The translations under genes were made by a program, and so were the position numbers. 64,000 bases of DNA from NCBI RefSeq assembly GCF_007860095.1, contig NZ_SJPT01000007.1, positions 1 through 64,000 of the forward strand, read 5' to 3'. This document shows, in pieces, positions 10,852 through 20,565 of this stretch. Position 1 is the first letter of the stretch, and every line of letters begins with the position of its first letter. This stretch comes from Novipirellula galeiformis. GTDB taxonomy: Bacteria; Planctomycetota; Planctomycetia; Pirellulales; Pirellulaceae. Under the pieces are notes generated by a model. The model was given only the letters and a program-made list of their open reading frames with translations, searched no databases and was not told where the DNA came from.

Positions 10852-11536
10852 ATGGATCCTTTGGCAATCAGGTTTTGTCAAACTCAACGGCACGATTGTA
10901 TTCACATGGGCAATCATGCTAGTGCTTACCATCGGATCGCTGCTGATTACGCGAACGTTGTCGCCGGAGATCAAGCGTACTCGCTGGCAAAACCTGTTGG
11001 AAATCATCGTCACTGGAATCGTCGAGCAAATCAAAAGCATCGGACTTCGCAAACCTGAGAAATACCTCGCCTTTATCGGGACGCTGTTCCTGTTTGTTGC
11101 CACCGCGAGTCTGTTCACGATTCTTCCCGGCTATGAACCTCCCACGGGATCGCTTTCGACCACCTGTGCGCTGGCGTTATGCGTCTTTGTCGCCGTTCCG
11201 ATATTTGGAATTGAAGACCAGGGAGTTGGCGGCTATTTGAAATCCTATATCGAACCGACGTTCATTATGCTGCCGTTCAACCTCATCAGCGAAGTCTCAC
11301 GAACGCTAGCCCTCGCCATCCGCCTGTTCGGCAACATGATGAGCGGGGCGATGATCATCGGCATTCTGCTTTCGATCACGCCCTTTCTCTTTCCGATTGT
11401 GATGACACTGCTAGGACTACTGACCGGGATGGTCCAGGCATACATCTTCAGCATTTTGGCAGCGGTCTACATTGCGGCGGCGACTCGTGTTCGCCAGCCC
11501 AAGGTCGAAACGGAAACCACCATAACAACCGAATGA
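10832..11536 (+). CDS. atpB: N-type ATPase subunit a
   Basis: 234 aa with five or six membrane helices. GAAGGAG at 10818-10824 sets the start, 20 nt inside atpR. The helix that faces the c-ring is clear (SEVSRTLALAIRLFGNMMSG), with the essential stator arginine R164. This subunit provides the ion half-channels. It is shorter at the N-terminus than E. coli subunit a, as is normal for the N-type branch. Confidence 0.93.
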   Translation: MRLSPDEWILWQSGFVKLNGTIVFTWAIMLVLTIGSLLITRTLSPEIKRTRWQNLLEIIVTGIVEQIKSIGLRKPEKYLAFIGTLFLFVATASLFTILPGYEPPTGSLSTTCALALCVFVAVPIFGIEDQGVGGYLKSYIEPTFIMLPFNLISEVSRTLALAIRLFGNMMSGAMIIGILLSITPFLFPIVMTLLGLLTGMVQAYIFSILAAVYIAAATRVRQPKVETETTITTE

Positions 11537-11557
11537 GACACTTTTAAAGGAAACAAC

Positions 11558-11839
11558 ATGGATAGCACAACTTGGATCGCAGTGACGTCGATTGTCATTG
11601 CAGGAATCACAACGGGTTTTGGCACGATGGCACCGGCGTTTGCCGAAGGCCGAGCGGTCGCAACCGCGCTGACGTCAATCGCGCAACAGCCCGATGCCTC
11701 GCCGACGATCACGCGAACATTATTTGTTGGCTTGGCAATGATCGAGTCGACCGCAATTTATTGCTTCGTCGTATCGATGATTCTAATTTTTGCCAACCCA
11801 TTTTGGAATCACGTTATCGCCCAAGCGACAGGGAACTAA
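11558..11839 (+). CDS. atpE: N-type ATPase rotor subunit c
   Basis: 93 aa helical hairpin, with AAAGGAAA as ribosome binding site. Ion-site residues can be read: E30 in helix 1 (FAEGRAVATAL) and E63-S64-T65 with Y68 in helix 2 (MIESTAIYCF). The E-S-T-x-x-Y set matches the Na+-type site of Ilyobacter c subunits, while the helix-1 Gln of that model is here a second carboxylate, the pattern reported for N-ATPases. Whether the ring moves Na+ or H+ in vivo cannot be decided from this. Confidence 0.93.
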   Translation: MDSTTWIAVTSIVIAGITTGFGTMAPAFAEGRAVATALTSIAQQPDASPTITRTLFVGLAMIESTAIYCFVVSMILIFANPFWNHVIAQATGN

Positions 11840-11842
11840 ACG

Positions 11843-12640
11843 ATGCTCGTCGACTGGTTCACCGTCGCTGCACAGACTGTCAACTTTCTGATTTTAGTCT
11901 GGCTACTGAAGCGTTTTCTCTACAAGCCCATCTTGGATGCTATCGACAAGCGGGAGCAGCGAATCGCGGACGAACTTGCTGACGCAGACGCGAAAAAACG
12001 TGAAGCCAAGCAGGAACGCGACGAATTCACAAAGAAGAACGAAGCGTTTGACCAACACCGGAACGAATTGTTGACGAAGGCAACCGAGGACGTCAAGGCT
12101 CAACGACAGCGGATGCTCGACGAAGCGAGAAGCGACACCGACGCCTTGCGAACGAAACGTCAAGAATCGTTGAAACGCGAGCTCACGAGTTTGCAGGCAG
12201 AGATCAACCGGCGGACGCAAGCCGAAGTGTTTGCCATCGCGCGTCATGCGTTATCGGATTTAGCCGATGCCGACTTAGAAGGCCGAATCTGCGATGTGTT
12301 TCTTGCTCGCTTGGAATCACTCGATGATGGCGTGAAGCATAAAGTTGCTGAAATCCAAGTTTCCCATTCCGATCCCGCAATCGTGCGGAGCGCGCTGGAG
12401 CTGACTGCTCAGCAACACGACGCGATCCAGCGAAAACTCAATGAAGTATTCTCAACGGAGATGCCTGTTCGATTTGACACGGATGCGGAACTCGCCAGTG
12501 GGATTGAATTGACGATCGGCGGACAAAGGATCGCATGGAGCATCCGTGACTATCTCGATACACTTCAAAAACGTGTGGGCGAATTGCTTGACGACGATTC
12601 AGCGCAAACGGCGGATGTGCAAGCAGGAATCGCCCCATGA
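11843..12640 (+). CDS. atpF: N-type ATPase stator subunit b with delta-like C-terminus
   Basis: 265 aa, far longer than a normal b subunit (about 160). One N-terminal membrane helix ([19 protein letters not shown]) is followed by a long charged coiled coil (about 35-135). The C-terminal part (about 140-260) ends with [20 protein letters not shown] and a helix, resembling the end of the delta subunit. No separate atpH is present in the operon, so this protein probably supplies both the peripheral stalk and the contact with the top of alpha. Starts 3 nt after atpE and overlaps atpA by ATGA. Confidence 0.9.
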   Translation: MLVDWFTVAAQTVNFLILVWLLKRFLYKPILDAIDKREQRIADELADADAKKREAKQERDEFTKKNEAFDQHRNELLTKATEDVKAQRQRMLDEARSDTDALRTKRQESLKRELTSLQAEINRRTQAEVFAIARHALSDLADADLEGRICDVFLARLESLDDGVKHKVAEIQVSHSDPAIVRSALELTAQQHDAIQRKLNEVFSTEMPVRFDTDAELASGIELTIGGQRIAWSIRDYLDTLQKRVGELLDDDSAQTADVQAGIAP

Positions 12641-14205
12641 ACGAACCTATTGACCTAGTGCAACTCACATTTGAGCGAGCATTCGAGCGTCTTTCCCGTG
12701 GCCGTCAATCGTTCTCGCCAACGTTGCTGCCGCAGGAGGTCGGAACGCTCTCAAGTGTCTCGACGGGCATTGCTCAAGTCACCGGATTGCCGGGAATTGG
12801 GTACGACGAAATCGTGACGTTTCCCAATGGGACGCTTGGCATCGCGTTCAATGTCGATGCCAAAGAAATTGGCGTCGTACTGCTCGGTGACTACACGACG
12901 CTTCATGCGGGCGCGGAAGTACGCCGAACCGGCCGGGTCATGGACGTCGCGGTCGGCGACAGTTTATTAGGCCGTGTGATCGATCCGCTAGGCCGTCCGC
13001 TCGATGGAAGAGCCCCCGTCGTTTCCAACCAACGTAAGCCCGTCGAGCGCCCTGCGGCTTCGATCATGGATCGCGCCCCTGTCACCGTGCCGCTGCAAAC
13101 GGGGCTGAAAGTTGTTGACGCAATGATACCGATCGGTCGCGGTCAGCGTGAACTCATCCTGGGAGATCGCCAAACGGGTAAAACAGCGATCGCCATCGAC
13201 ACGATTCTTAATCAACGAGATCAAGACGTCGTTTGTGTCTACTGCGCGATCGGTCAACGCGCATCAGCGGTTGCAAAAGTGGTGGCAGCTCTAAAAGACC
13301 AAGATGCGATGGGCTATACGGTCGTCGTCGTCGCCGCAGGGAACGAACCGCCGGGACTCGCCTATGTCGCTCCGTACGCGGCAACATCCATCGCGGAGTA
13401 TTTTATGGAGCAAGGCCGCGATGTGCTGATTGTCTATGACGATCTGACTCACCACGCCCGAGCCTACCGCGAGTTGTCTTTGTTGCTTCGGCGTCCGCCA
13501 GGTCGCGAGGCTTTTCCCGGTGATATCTTTTATCTCCACGCACGACTTTTAGAACGCGCCACTCATCTGCGTGAGGAGCTGGGCGGTGGTTCGTTGACGG
13601 CACTTCCCATCATCGAGACCGAGGCGCAAAACATTTCCGCCTACATTCCAACCAATTTGATCTCCATTACCGACGGCCAAATCTATTTATCGCCGTCGCT
13701 ATTTGAATTGGGTATTTTGCCGGCAGTTGACGTTGGCAAATCGGTCTCGCGGGTCGGCGGCAAGGCACAACGGGCGGCCTACCGTGCGGTAGCTGGCGAT
13801 CTCAAATTGGCGTATGCACAGTTCGAAGAGCTGGAAACCTTTTCCAAGTTTGGAGCTCGGGTCGATGAATCGACTCGCCAAGTGATCGAGCACGGCCAGC
13901 GCATCCGTGCCTGTTTGAAACAGGCTGAACATTCCCCTGCCTCGGTGCCGGCGCAGGTGATGGTCCTGTTGGCTCTGACGGGCGGCTACTTTGATCCGGT
14001 TCCGATGGACCAAATGACCGAGGCCGAAGCCGCGGTTCGAGACGCTGCGGGAAGTCTTTCCGCTGAGCTGCAAGATCGTCTACAGACCGCGGACGCGTTA
14101 AGCGCTGCGGACCGCGACGAAATCCTGAAAATCGCCCGCGATGCACTCCAATCATTTCAGCCAAGCGATAAGACGATTCCTTCAAGACAGGTAGCCGCCA
14201 CTTGA
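12637..14205 (+). CDS. atpA: N-type ATPase subunit alpha
   Basis: 522 aa, the normal alpha length. The non-catalytic nucleotide site has Walker A GDRQTGKT at 176-183; other alpha signatures are [49 protein letters not shown] and [10 protein letters not shown]. The C-terminal helical bundle differs from housekeeping alpha, as usual for this branch. Overlaps atpF by ATGA and the following gamma gene by TTGA. Confidence 0.95.
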   Translation: MNEPIDLVQLTFERAFERLSRGRQSFSPTLLPQEVGTLSSVSTGIAQVTGLPGIGYDEIVTFPNGTLGIAFNVDAKEIGVVLLGDYTTLHAGAEVRRTGRVMDVAVGDSLLGRVIDPLGRPLDGRAPVVSNQRKPVERPAASIMDRAPVTVPLQTGLKVVDAMIPIGRGQRELILGDRQTGKTAIAIDTILNQRDQDVVCVYCAIGQRASAVAKVVAALKDQDAMGYTVVVVAAGNEPPGLAYVAPYAATSIAEYFMEQGRDVLIVYDDLTHHARAYRELSLLLRRPPGREAFPGDIFYLHARLLERATHLREELGGGSLTALPIIETEAQNISAYIPTNLISITDGQIYLSPSLFELGILPAVDVGKSVSRVGGKAQRAAYRAVAGDLKLAYAQFEELETFSKFGARVDESTRQVIEHGQRIRACLKQAEHSPASVPAQVMVLLALTGGYFDPVPMDQMTEAEAAVRDAAGSLSAELQDRLQTADALSAADRDEILKIARDALQSFQPSDKTIPSRQVAAT

Positions 14206-15080
14206 GTCAAACCACAGCAGATCTAAAACGCCAGATCGGGGCAGCCACCGATTTGCAATCGGTGGTTCGGACGATGAAGGCGATGGCCGCTTCTAACATC
14301 GTCCAGTACGAAAACTCGGTACGCGCGCTCGCCGATTATAGCCGCACCGTCGAGCTCGGTTTAGGCGTGGGTATTCGAGCAGCCGAATCCACCGGCAGCA
14401 AACTCCAGCATGCCCAGACACCGGCCACGAACATGACGGCAGCGATCGTGTTCGGTTCCGATCAAGGGCTGGTCGGACAATTCAACACGATCGTTGCTGA
14501 CGAAGCGTTACGAACGCTCGCGAAGTTGCCCGGCGAGCAGATGACTTGGACCGTTGGCGAGCGAGTGCATCCGTCTCTTGGCGATTCACAATTGCAGTTT
14601 GCGGGTCGATTCAACGTGCCGAACACGGTGAAAGCGATTGCACCTTTAGTAGGTCAACTTCTCGTCGAGTACGAGACGCAAACCAAACACCACCCAGAAA
14701 CCCAACTCTTTTTGTTTTACAATCGACCTACGGCGGGTTCACTTTACGAACCCGTCCGTCAACGCCTTCTGCCACTGGACAACGCATGGCGTCGTCAGCG
14801 ATCTGAAATTCCGTGGCCGACAAAGAATCCGCCACAAGTTTTGGGTAACAATCTACAAACGATTCGCAAGTTAACCGGCGAATACCTTTTCGTGTCCCTG
14901 TTTCGCGCCTGTGCCGAGTCATTGGCCAGCGAGAATGCCAGTCGATTGGCTGCCATGCAACGTGCTGACAAAAACATTGAAGAGCTACTTGCGACACTCA
15001 ACGCATCATTTCACCGCAAGCGACAAAGCAGCATCGACGAGGAACTCTTCGACGTCGTTTCAGGCTTTGAGGCGTTGTGA
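14202..15080 (+). CDS. atpG: N-type ATPase subunit gamma
   Basis: 292 aa. The start is TTG, overlapping the atpA stop as TTGA. Both terminal helices of the central stalk are evident: the N-terminal [20 protein letters not shown] and the C-terminal [20 protein letters not shown], with the globular part between ([14 protein letters not shown]). Last gene of the operon. It runs convergent to the ABC permease gene 168 nt away, and I see no strong terminator in that gap. Confidence 0.92.
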   Translation: MSQTTADLKRQIGAATDLQSVVRTMKAMAASNIVQYENSVRALADYSRTVELGLGVGIRAAESTGSKLQHAQTPATNMTAAIVFGSDQGLVGQFNTIVADEALRTLAKLPGEQMTWTVGERVHPSLGDSQLQFAGRFNVPNTVKAIAPLVGQLLVEYETQTKHHPETQLFLFYNRPTAGSLYEPVRQRLLPLDNAWRRQRSEIPWPTKNPPQVLGNNLQTIRKLTGEYLFVSLFRACAESLASENASRLAAMQRADKNIEELLATLNASFHRKRQSSIDEELFDVVSGFEAL

Positions 15081-15247
15081 AGTTGAGGGCGACCCCAATT
15101 CGCCGCGAAGATGAAAGTTGCATTCATCGATCCTTGGCGAAGTGGTCCCAGAATCGCCCGGCCGGAAGTCCACGATGGTCGGTCTAAAAATGCAGTCCAA
15201 TGCGACGGGACGACTAGCACCGTAGCGAGGCTTTCGAGCGAACAACG

Positions 15248-16354
15248 CTAGTACATCCGGCGACGAAACAGCCATCCTGCGGAGGTCAGCGTTGCAGAGG
15301 CGATCAAGACCATCGGCCAAAACTGTTCAATCAGCAAATGGAACGGTGTGCCTTCGAGAAACGTGCCACGCACCACGATCATAAAGTAACGCAGTGGGTC
15401 GAGGTAGGTCAGCGTCTGGACCCACGGAGGCATGTTCGCGATCGGCGTGGAAAATCCCGACAGAATGATCGCGGGGACGAGGAATAGGAACGCCCCCAAC
15501 AAGGCTTGTTGCTGGGTCACCGCCAGCGACGAGATCATCAGCCCAATTCCGATGACTGCCAGCACGAACAGCACGACTCCGCAGTAGAGCGTCAACAGGC
15601 TGCCGTGAAATGGAACTTGAAACCAGTAGATCGTTGCCACGATAATCACGGTTGCTTCGGCAATGCCAATGATGAATCCAGGAGTCGCTTTGCCGACCAG
15701 GATTTCCCAGGGGCGATACGGCGTGACCAATAACTGGTCGAACGTGCCTTGTTCTCGTTCGCGTGCAACGGATAACGCTGTGACCAGCAACGTGACGACC
15801 AGCGTCAACAATCCAACGATGCCCGGCACGATGAACCAGCGACTCTGTTGATTCGGGTTGTACCAAGAGCGTACTTCCAGTTGGGCGGGCGATGCACCTA
15901 AGCCGTGCTGTGCCGCCCAGGTGGCATTGAACTGCTTGACGATCTGTCGAGCGTACCCCAGCGTGATCAGGGCGGTGTTGGAATCACGCCCATCGAGAAT
16001 GATCTGAATCGTGCCCTGGCCATCGCGGTGCAAGTCACGGCTAAAGGTGCGACCGATGTGCAGCACAACTAGCGCGGTGCGGCTATCGACGAGCGGGACG
16101 ATCTGCTGGTCTTCCGTGATCGTGGCTACGCGCCGAAAGTTGGCGGAGCCTTCAAAACGTGCGACCAATTCACGCGATGCCTCTCCGGAACTCTCGTTGT
16201 AGACCGCCAGCGGGACATCCGTCACATCGAACGTTGCTGCATAACCAAACACCAATAGCTGAATGATCGGTGGCGCAATGATGACGAAGCGACTGCGAGG
16301 ATCCTTCAGCAGGGCCAGGAATTCTTTGTGGATGAGTGCGATCAAGCGGAACAC
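15248..16354 (-). CDS. ABC-2 type permease (YbhR/YbhS-like), second of two
   Basis: 369 aa from a GTG at 16354, chosen because it lies 11 nt after the upstream permease stop, has GCAGG before it, and gives the family N-terminus FRLIALIHKEFLALLKDPRS. A longer in-frame reading overlapping the neighbour is unlikely. One N-terminal membrane helix, a large extracytoplasmic domain (about 60-190), then five helices including REREQGTFDQLLVTPY, the coupling-helix signature of this exporter family. Last gene of a HlyD-ATPase-permease-permease operon that should export drugs, lipids or other small molecules; the cargo is unknown. Confidence 0.9.
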   Translation of the reverse strand: MFRLIALIHKEFLALLKDPRSRFVIIAPPIIQLLVFGYAATFDVTDVPLAVYNESSGEASRELVARFEGSANFRRVATITEDQQIVPLVDSRTALVVLHIGRTFSRDLHRDGQGTIQIILDGRDSNTALITLGYARQIVKQFNATWAAQHGLGASPAQLEVRSWYNPNQQSRWFIVPGIVGLLTLVVTLLVTALSVAREREQGTFDQLLVTPYRPWEILVGKATPGFIIGIAEATVIIVATIYWFQVPFHGSLLTLYCGVVLFVLAVIGIGLMISSLAVTQQQALLGAFLFLVPAIILSGFSTPIANMPPWVQTLTYLDPLRYFMIVVRGTFLEGTPFHLLIEQFWPMVLIASATLTSAGWLFRRRMY

Positions 16355-16365
16355 GGGCAAACCTG

Positions 16366-17613
16366 CTAATCGAGTCGCTTTTGAGAAAGCATGAGAGTAA
16401 GGCCTAAGAAAACAATTGCCATGATCGCCAGTGCCGCTGAATTGGGCAGGATGACGCTCCACACATCACCGGCAAGAAAGGTCGTCTTCAGCAGCGTGAC
16501 GTAGTAGCGGGCTGGGATGAGGTGCGTCAGCCATTGGATCGGCCATGGCATGCTGCCGATGTCAAAGATAAAACCTGACAAGATGAACGCGGGTAAGAAC
16601 GTGGTCAGGATCGCCACTTGACCGGCCACGAACTGAACTCGGGTCACCGTCGAAATGAAAAGCCCCATGCCAAGAGCGGTCAACAAAAACAGAGTGGAAC
16701 TCATCATCAAAACCCAAAGGGAACCGCGCAGCGGCACGCCAAAAAGCCACACTCCCATCGCCACCGAGAGTGTCAGCCCGCCCATGCCAAGTACAAAGTA
16801 CGGCAGGATTTTTCCGAACAACACTTCCATCATCGAGACGGGCGTCACCATCATCGCTTCCATCGTGCCGCGTTCCCATTCACGAGCCATCAACATCGCG
16901 GTTAGCAACGAACCAATCAGTGTCATCACCAGGGCGATGACACCGGGGACGAGGTAGTTTCGGCTGCGGACATTGGCGTTGAACCAAATCCGTTGTTGCA
17001 CGACGACGGGCTCAACCAGCGATTCGCCTCGCGCTGTCACGCGGTGTTCCAGCCATTTGCCGTACGCGGCAGTGACATATCCATCGACAATTCGAGCGGT
17101 ATTCGCATCGACACCGTTGAGGACCAATTGAATGGTTGCTCCGCCCGGCCGCCGTAGCTTTGCGGAAAAATCTTCCCGCAGGTGCAAGATCGCGTCGACC
17201 CGGCGCTCCATCATCGCCTGGCGAGCCGCTGGCATCCCATGAACATAGACTGGGCTGAAGTACTGCGAGTGCTCGAGTTCGGCACAGAAGCTGGTCGTAT
17301 CCGGAGTCGTTTTCTCGACCACCAACGCGATCGGTACATGTTCAGCATCCAGTGACACTCCGTACCCAAACATGAGCAGCAAAACCACGGGCAACACGAA
17401 CGCGATCGCCAAGGAACTCGGATCACGCCAAACCTGCAAAAACTCTTTGCGAACGAGCCCCCGTAGCCGCATCCACGATCCGCCACGGTGTTGGGCTTGC
17501 GGTGGTTGGGACACCGGTTGCTGGCCCGTTAGTTGCTGGCCCGTTAGTTGCTGGCCCGTTAGTTGCTGGCCCGTTAATTGCCGGTCCGTATATTGCTTGT
17601 GTGATCGTGTCAT
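16366..17613 (-). CDS. ABC-2 type permease, first of two, with Gln-Leu-Thr-Gly repeat N-terminus
   Basis: 415 aa. Same layout as its partner: N-terminal helix (LRGLVRKEFLQVWRDPSS), a large periplasmic domain, then helices with the coupling segment AREWERGTMEAMMVTPV. The first 45 residues are an added low-complexity tail containing four QLTGQ repeats encoded by a 15-nt tandem repeat; it is probably disordered and cytoplasmic. An internal Met (GSWMRLRGLVRKEF) is an alternative start that would remove the repeat. The ATG at 17613 overlaps the ATPase stop by ATGA, supporting the longer form. Confidence 0.9.
   Translation of the reverse strand: MTRSHKQYTDRQLTGQQLTGQQLTGQQLTGQQPVSQPPQAQHRGGSWMRLRGLVRKEFLQVWRDPSSLAIAFVLPVVLLLMFGYGVSLDAEHVPIALVVEKTTPDTTSFCAELEHSQYFSPVYVHGMPAARQAMMERRVDAILHLREDFSAKLRRPGGATIQLVLNGVDANTARIVDGYVTAAYGKWLEHRVTARGESLVEPVVVQQRIWFNANVRSRNYLVPGVIALVMTLIGSLLTAMLMAREWERGTMEAMMVTPVSMMEVLFGKILPYFVLGMGGLTLSVAMGVWLFGVPLRGSLWVLMMSSTLFLLTALGMGLFISTVTRVQFVAGQVAILTTFLPAFILSGFIFDIGSMPWPIQWLTHLIPARYYVTLLKTTFLAGDVWSVILPNSAALAIMAIVFLGLTLMLSQKRLD
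17521..17580. repeat. 15-nt tandem repeat, four copies, in the permease N-terminus
   Basis: The unit CTGGCCCGTTAGTTG (plus strand) occurs three times exactly and once with one change. It is in frame and encodes QLTGQ on the minus strand. Confidence 0.95.
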
Positions 17614-19496
17614 TTTGGCGATTCAATTAACTGGATGAATGCCTCTTCCATCGTGGGTTTTGGATTGGCTTTGCTGGCAGATTGCTGTTTGATTTCGGCG
17701 GGGCTGCCTAGTGCCAGGATTTCACCTGACATCATGATTGCCATCCGATCGCAGTACTCCGCTTCTTCCATGAAGTGCGTCGTGACCAATACTGTGACAC
17801 CGGCTGTGGCGAGCGAATTGATACGATGCCAAAACTCCCGCCGAGTCAACGGGTCGACGCCGGAGGTCGGCTCATCCAGAAAGAGAAGCTCCGGTTCATG
17901 CATCAGCGCGCAGGCGAGTGACAACCGCTGTTTGTAACCCAACGGCAAATCACCGCTGTTGTCGTCCGCAATCGTCCCGAGTTCGAACTCGTTGGTCGCC
18001 CATTCCATTCGGTCGCGGCGACGACGTCCGTTCAACCCGTAGGCACTGCTGAAGAACCGCAGGTTGTCGGCGACACTCAGCGTTCCATACAGCGAAAATT
18101 TTTGAGACATGTAGCCGATCTTCGCGCGCGCCTCAGCAGCCGCTTTGCGGACGTCGACCCCCGCAACTTGCAAGGTTCCCCCGGTGGCGGGAAGCAAGCC
18201 ACAAAGCATTCGGAACAAGGTTGTCTTGCCAGCACCATTGGCCCCCAGCAAGCCAAAGACTTCGCCACGACTGACGCCGAAGGTCACACCCTTGACGGCA
18301 TAGAAATCGCCAAATCGTCGCTCGACTTGGTGAACGTTGATAATACGGCTATCTTCGCCAGCAATGGGATCGCCACCCGTCGGTGATTCCGATTTCCCCC
18401 TCCCTTCGCGCGGGTCGAGCGAAGCGAGGGGAGTCGCCGGCAGGGATGTTTCGGGTTTCGATCCGCTTTCGTGACGTTCTTGGTCGTGATCACCCTTTGC
18501 GTGACGCTCACGGAGCATGGCGATGAACCCGTCCTCAAATCTCGGCGGCACCGCGGTGATCGAAGCATTGGGATCATCGGGCAACCATTGCGCGGCCGAC
18601 CACTGCACGTTGCGTCCCACTACCAATCGGACCGTATCCCCTTGAATCACGGCGTCGGTCACGCCTGGCTGGCCGGACAACCGTTCTTGCACATCACGAT
18701 TCTTGCGACCAGGAATTTGCACCTGGAAGGTACGCCCAGTCAAAGGTTCGCTGAACTGATGGGGCGGGCCCTGGCCCAACAACTGACCTTCGTCCAACAG
18801 GATCACTTCATCACAGCGTTCGGCTTCGTCCAAGTAGGCCGTGCTGAGCAGCACCGTGGTTCCTTCTTCCCGCACGAAGCGTTCCACGATCGCCCACAGC
18901 TCTCGCCGCGACACGGGGTCCACGCCGACGGTGGGCTCATCAAGTAAGAGCAGTCTTGGCGGATGGATCAGCGTGCAGGCCAACCCCAGTTTTTGCTTCA
19001 TGCCGCCGGACAATTTTCCCGCCAGCCGTTTTGTGAACGGGGCCAGTCCGGTCATGTGCATCAGCTCGTTGAGACGCGCCGGTCGAACGTCAGCGGGAAC
19101 CCCTTGAAGATCGGCGTACAGATCCAGGTTTTCCTGAACCGTTAGATCCTCGTACAAACCGAACCGCTGCGGCATGTAGCCCACGACCGCTTGGACCTGC
19201 AGCGATTGCTCGGCAGGATCCAGTCCCAACACGGTGACCGTTCCGTGATCCGCATGCAGAATCCCCGCAGCCAATCGCATGACCGTTGTTTTGCCGGCAC
19301 CATCCGGTCCAATCAGTCCGGTGATCTTTCTCGTTGCGACACTGAACTGCAGTGTTCGCAGCGCATCGACCGTCCGCTTTCCCGCTCCGAACCTCTTGGT
19401 GACATCGCTCAATTGCAAAGCAACATCGCCGACGTTGGGAAACGAGTGGTCATGGATTGTCGTCGTGGACGAGCCAACAAGTCCTTGGCGTTTCAT
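17610..19496 (-). CDS. double ABC ATPase (YbhF-like)
   Basis: 628 aa with two complete nucleotide-binding domains in one chain. NBD1 (about 28-240): Walker A GPDGAGKTT, signature LSGGMKQKL, Walker B LLLLDEPTVG. NBD2 (about 385-610): Walker A GANGAGKTT, the signature position reads LPLGYKQRL instead of LSGG, Walker B LLFLDEPTSG. Between them is a DUF4162-like domain and a Ser/Pro/Glu-rich linker (about 335-380) whose DNA contains an imperfect palindrome. It powers the two permeases downstream. Both ends overlap neighbours by ATGA (19493-19496, 17610-17613), so the operon is translationally coupled. Confidence 0.93.
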   Translation of the reverse strand: MKRQGLVGSSTTTIHDHSFPNVGDVALQLSDVTKRFGAGKRTVDALRTLQFSVATRKITGLIGPDGAGKTTVMRLAAGILHADHGTVTVLGLDPAEQSLQVQAVVGYMPQRFGLYEDLTVQENLDLYADLQGVPADVRPARLNELMHMTGLAPFTKRLAGKLSGGMKQKLGLACTLIHPPRLLLLDEPTVGVDPVSRRELWAIVERFVREEGTTVLLSTAYLDEAERCDEVILLDEGQLLGQGPPHQFSEPLTGRTFQVQIPGRKNRDVQERLSGQPGVTDAVIQGDTVRLVVGRNVQWSAAQWLPDDPNASITAVPPRFEDGFIAMLRERHAKGDHDQERHESGSKPETSLPATPLASLDPREGRGKSESPTGGDPIAGEDSRIINVHQVERRFGDFYAVKGVTFGVSRGEVFGLLGANGAGKTTLFRMLCGLLPATGGTLQVAGVDVRKAAAEARAKIGYMSQKFSLYGTLSVADNLRFFSSAYGLNGRRRRDRMEWATNEFELGTIADDNSGDLPLGYKQRLSLACALMHEPELLFLDEPTSGVDPLTRREFWHRINSLATAGVTVLVTTHFMEEAEYCDRMAIMMSGEILALGSPAEIKQQSASKANPKPTMEEAFIQLIESPK

Positions 19497-20563
19497 TGTT
19501 GCGCCACTGCGTCCGTGGTCGCTGTGGAGCCGCCCGCACTGGGGTCATCCGCGACGGATTTCTCGGTAGTTTGTTTGAGCTGGATCTTGACCGTCGCAGG
19601 CATCCCCATCCTCAATTCATTGTCGGGATTTTTGACAAAGACACGAACCTGATAAACCAGTTTGGTGCGCAATTCACGAGTTTCAACGGGCTTCGGAGTG
19701 AATTCGGCAGACGGTGAGATGTACCCGATCCATCCCACGTACTCTTTGTCCGGGAAGCTGTCCGTGATGACGGTGGCGCTCATCCCTTCTGAAATCTTGC
19801 CCAAGTCGGGCTCCGAAACATAAGCACGCACCCAAACGGGATCGATCAGTGCCATGGTGAAGACTGGTTTCAGCGGTGAAGCCATGTCGCCCACCTCCAG
19901 AATCCTGGCCTGAATGATGCCGACGGACGGAGCGTATAGCGACGCGTCGCTTAAATCATGTTCCGCCTGTGCCAACTCTGCTTCATAGCGTTTGAGCGTC
20001 GCCTTGGCTTCGGTCTTGTCTTCCTGTCTCGGCCCAGCGACGACTAGGTCCGCAACCGCTTGCAACGATTTGATGCTCGCTTTGGCCGACTCATATTCCG
20101 CCAACGCGTCGTCGACTTCTTGTTGCGACGCCGCATTTGATTTCAGAAGCTTTCGGACACGCTCTTCCCTTCGTCTCTTGTCGACCGCGGTCGCTTGTGC
20201 TTCCTCGACATCCGCGTGAGCCTTCGCGATCTCTTCACGTCGCGAGCCCGCCTCGAGTCGAGCGACGACCTGCTTCTGAGCGTCAACGATGGCTTGGGCC
20301 CGCGCGACGGATTGCTCCAACCGCGTGGTTTCCAACTTGGCGAGCAATTGCCCGCTGGTAACACGATCCCCCTCCTCGACATTTAACTCGGCAATCCGTT
20401 CGCTACCGTTGATCGCCAACTCAACCTGGCGAACATCAACGTTGCCGTACAGGACGAGTTCGCCACTCTCCTGCAGACTCTGCTGAGATCGCCAATACCA
20501 ATATGCTGTCCCAGCGGCCCCGAAAAAACATACCAAGAGGATAAAACGAATGATCTTTTTCAT
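19493..20563 (-). CDS. HlyD-family membrane-fusion/adaptor protein (YbhG-like)
   Basis: 356 aa from the ATG at 20563, which gives a proper membrane anchor (IIRFILLVCFFGAAGTAYWYW). A biotinyl-lipoyl-like half (LVLYGNVDVRQVELA...VEEGDRVTSGQLLAKLET) is followed by a long alpha-helical hairpin (about 80-200, rich in EAQAT and EYESAKAS heptads), the second lipoyl half (GIIQARILEVGDMAS) and a beta-barrel. It should bridge the inner-membrane exporter to an outer-membrane channel; no TolC gene is nearby. First gene of the efflux operon, starting 2 nt after the regulator remnant. Confidence 0.92.
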   Translation of the reverse strand: MKKIIRFILLVCFFGAAGTAYWYWRSQQSLQESGELVLYGNVDVRQVELAINGSERIAELNVEEGDRVTSGQLLAKLETTRLEQSVARAQAIVDAQKQVVARLEAGSRREEIAKAHADVEEAQATAVDKRRREERVRKLLKSNAASQQEVDDALAEYESAKASIKSLQAVADLVVAGPRQEDKTEAKATLKRYEAELAQAEHDLSDASLYAPSVGIIQARILEVGDMASPLKPVFTMALIDPVWVRAYVSEPDLGKISEGMSATVITDSFPDKEYVGWIGYISPSAEFTPKPVETRELRTKLVYQVRVFVKNPDNELRMGMPATVKIQLKQTTEKSVADDPSAGGSTATTDAVAQQ

Positions 20564-20565
20564 GC

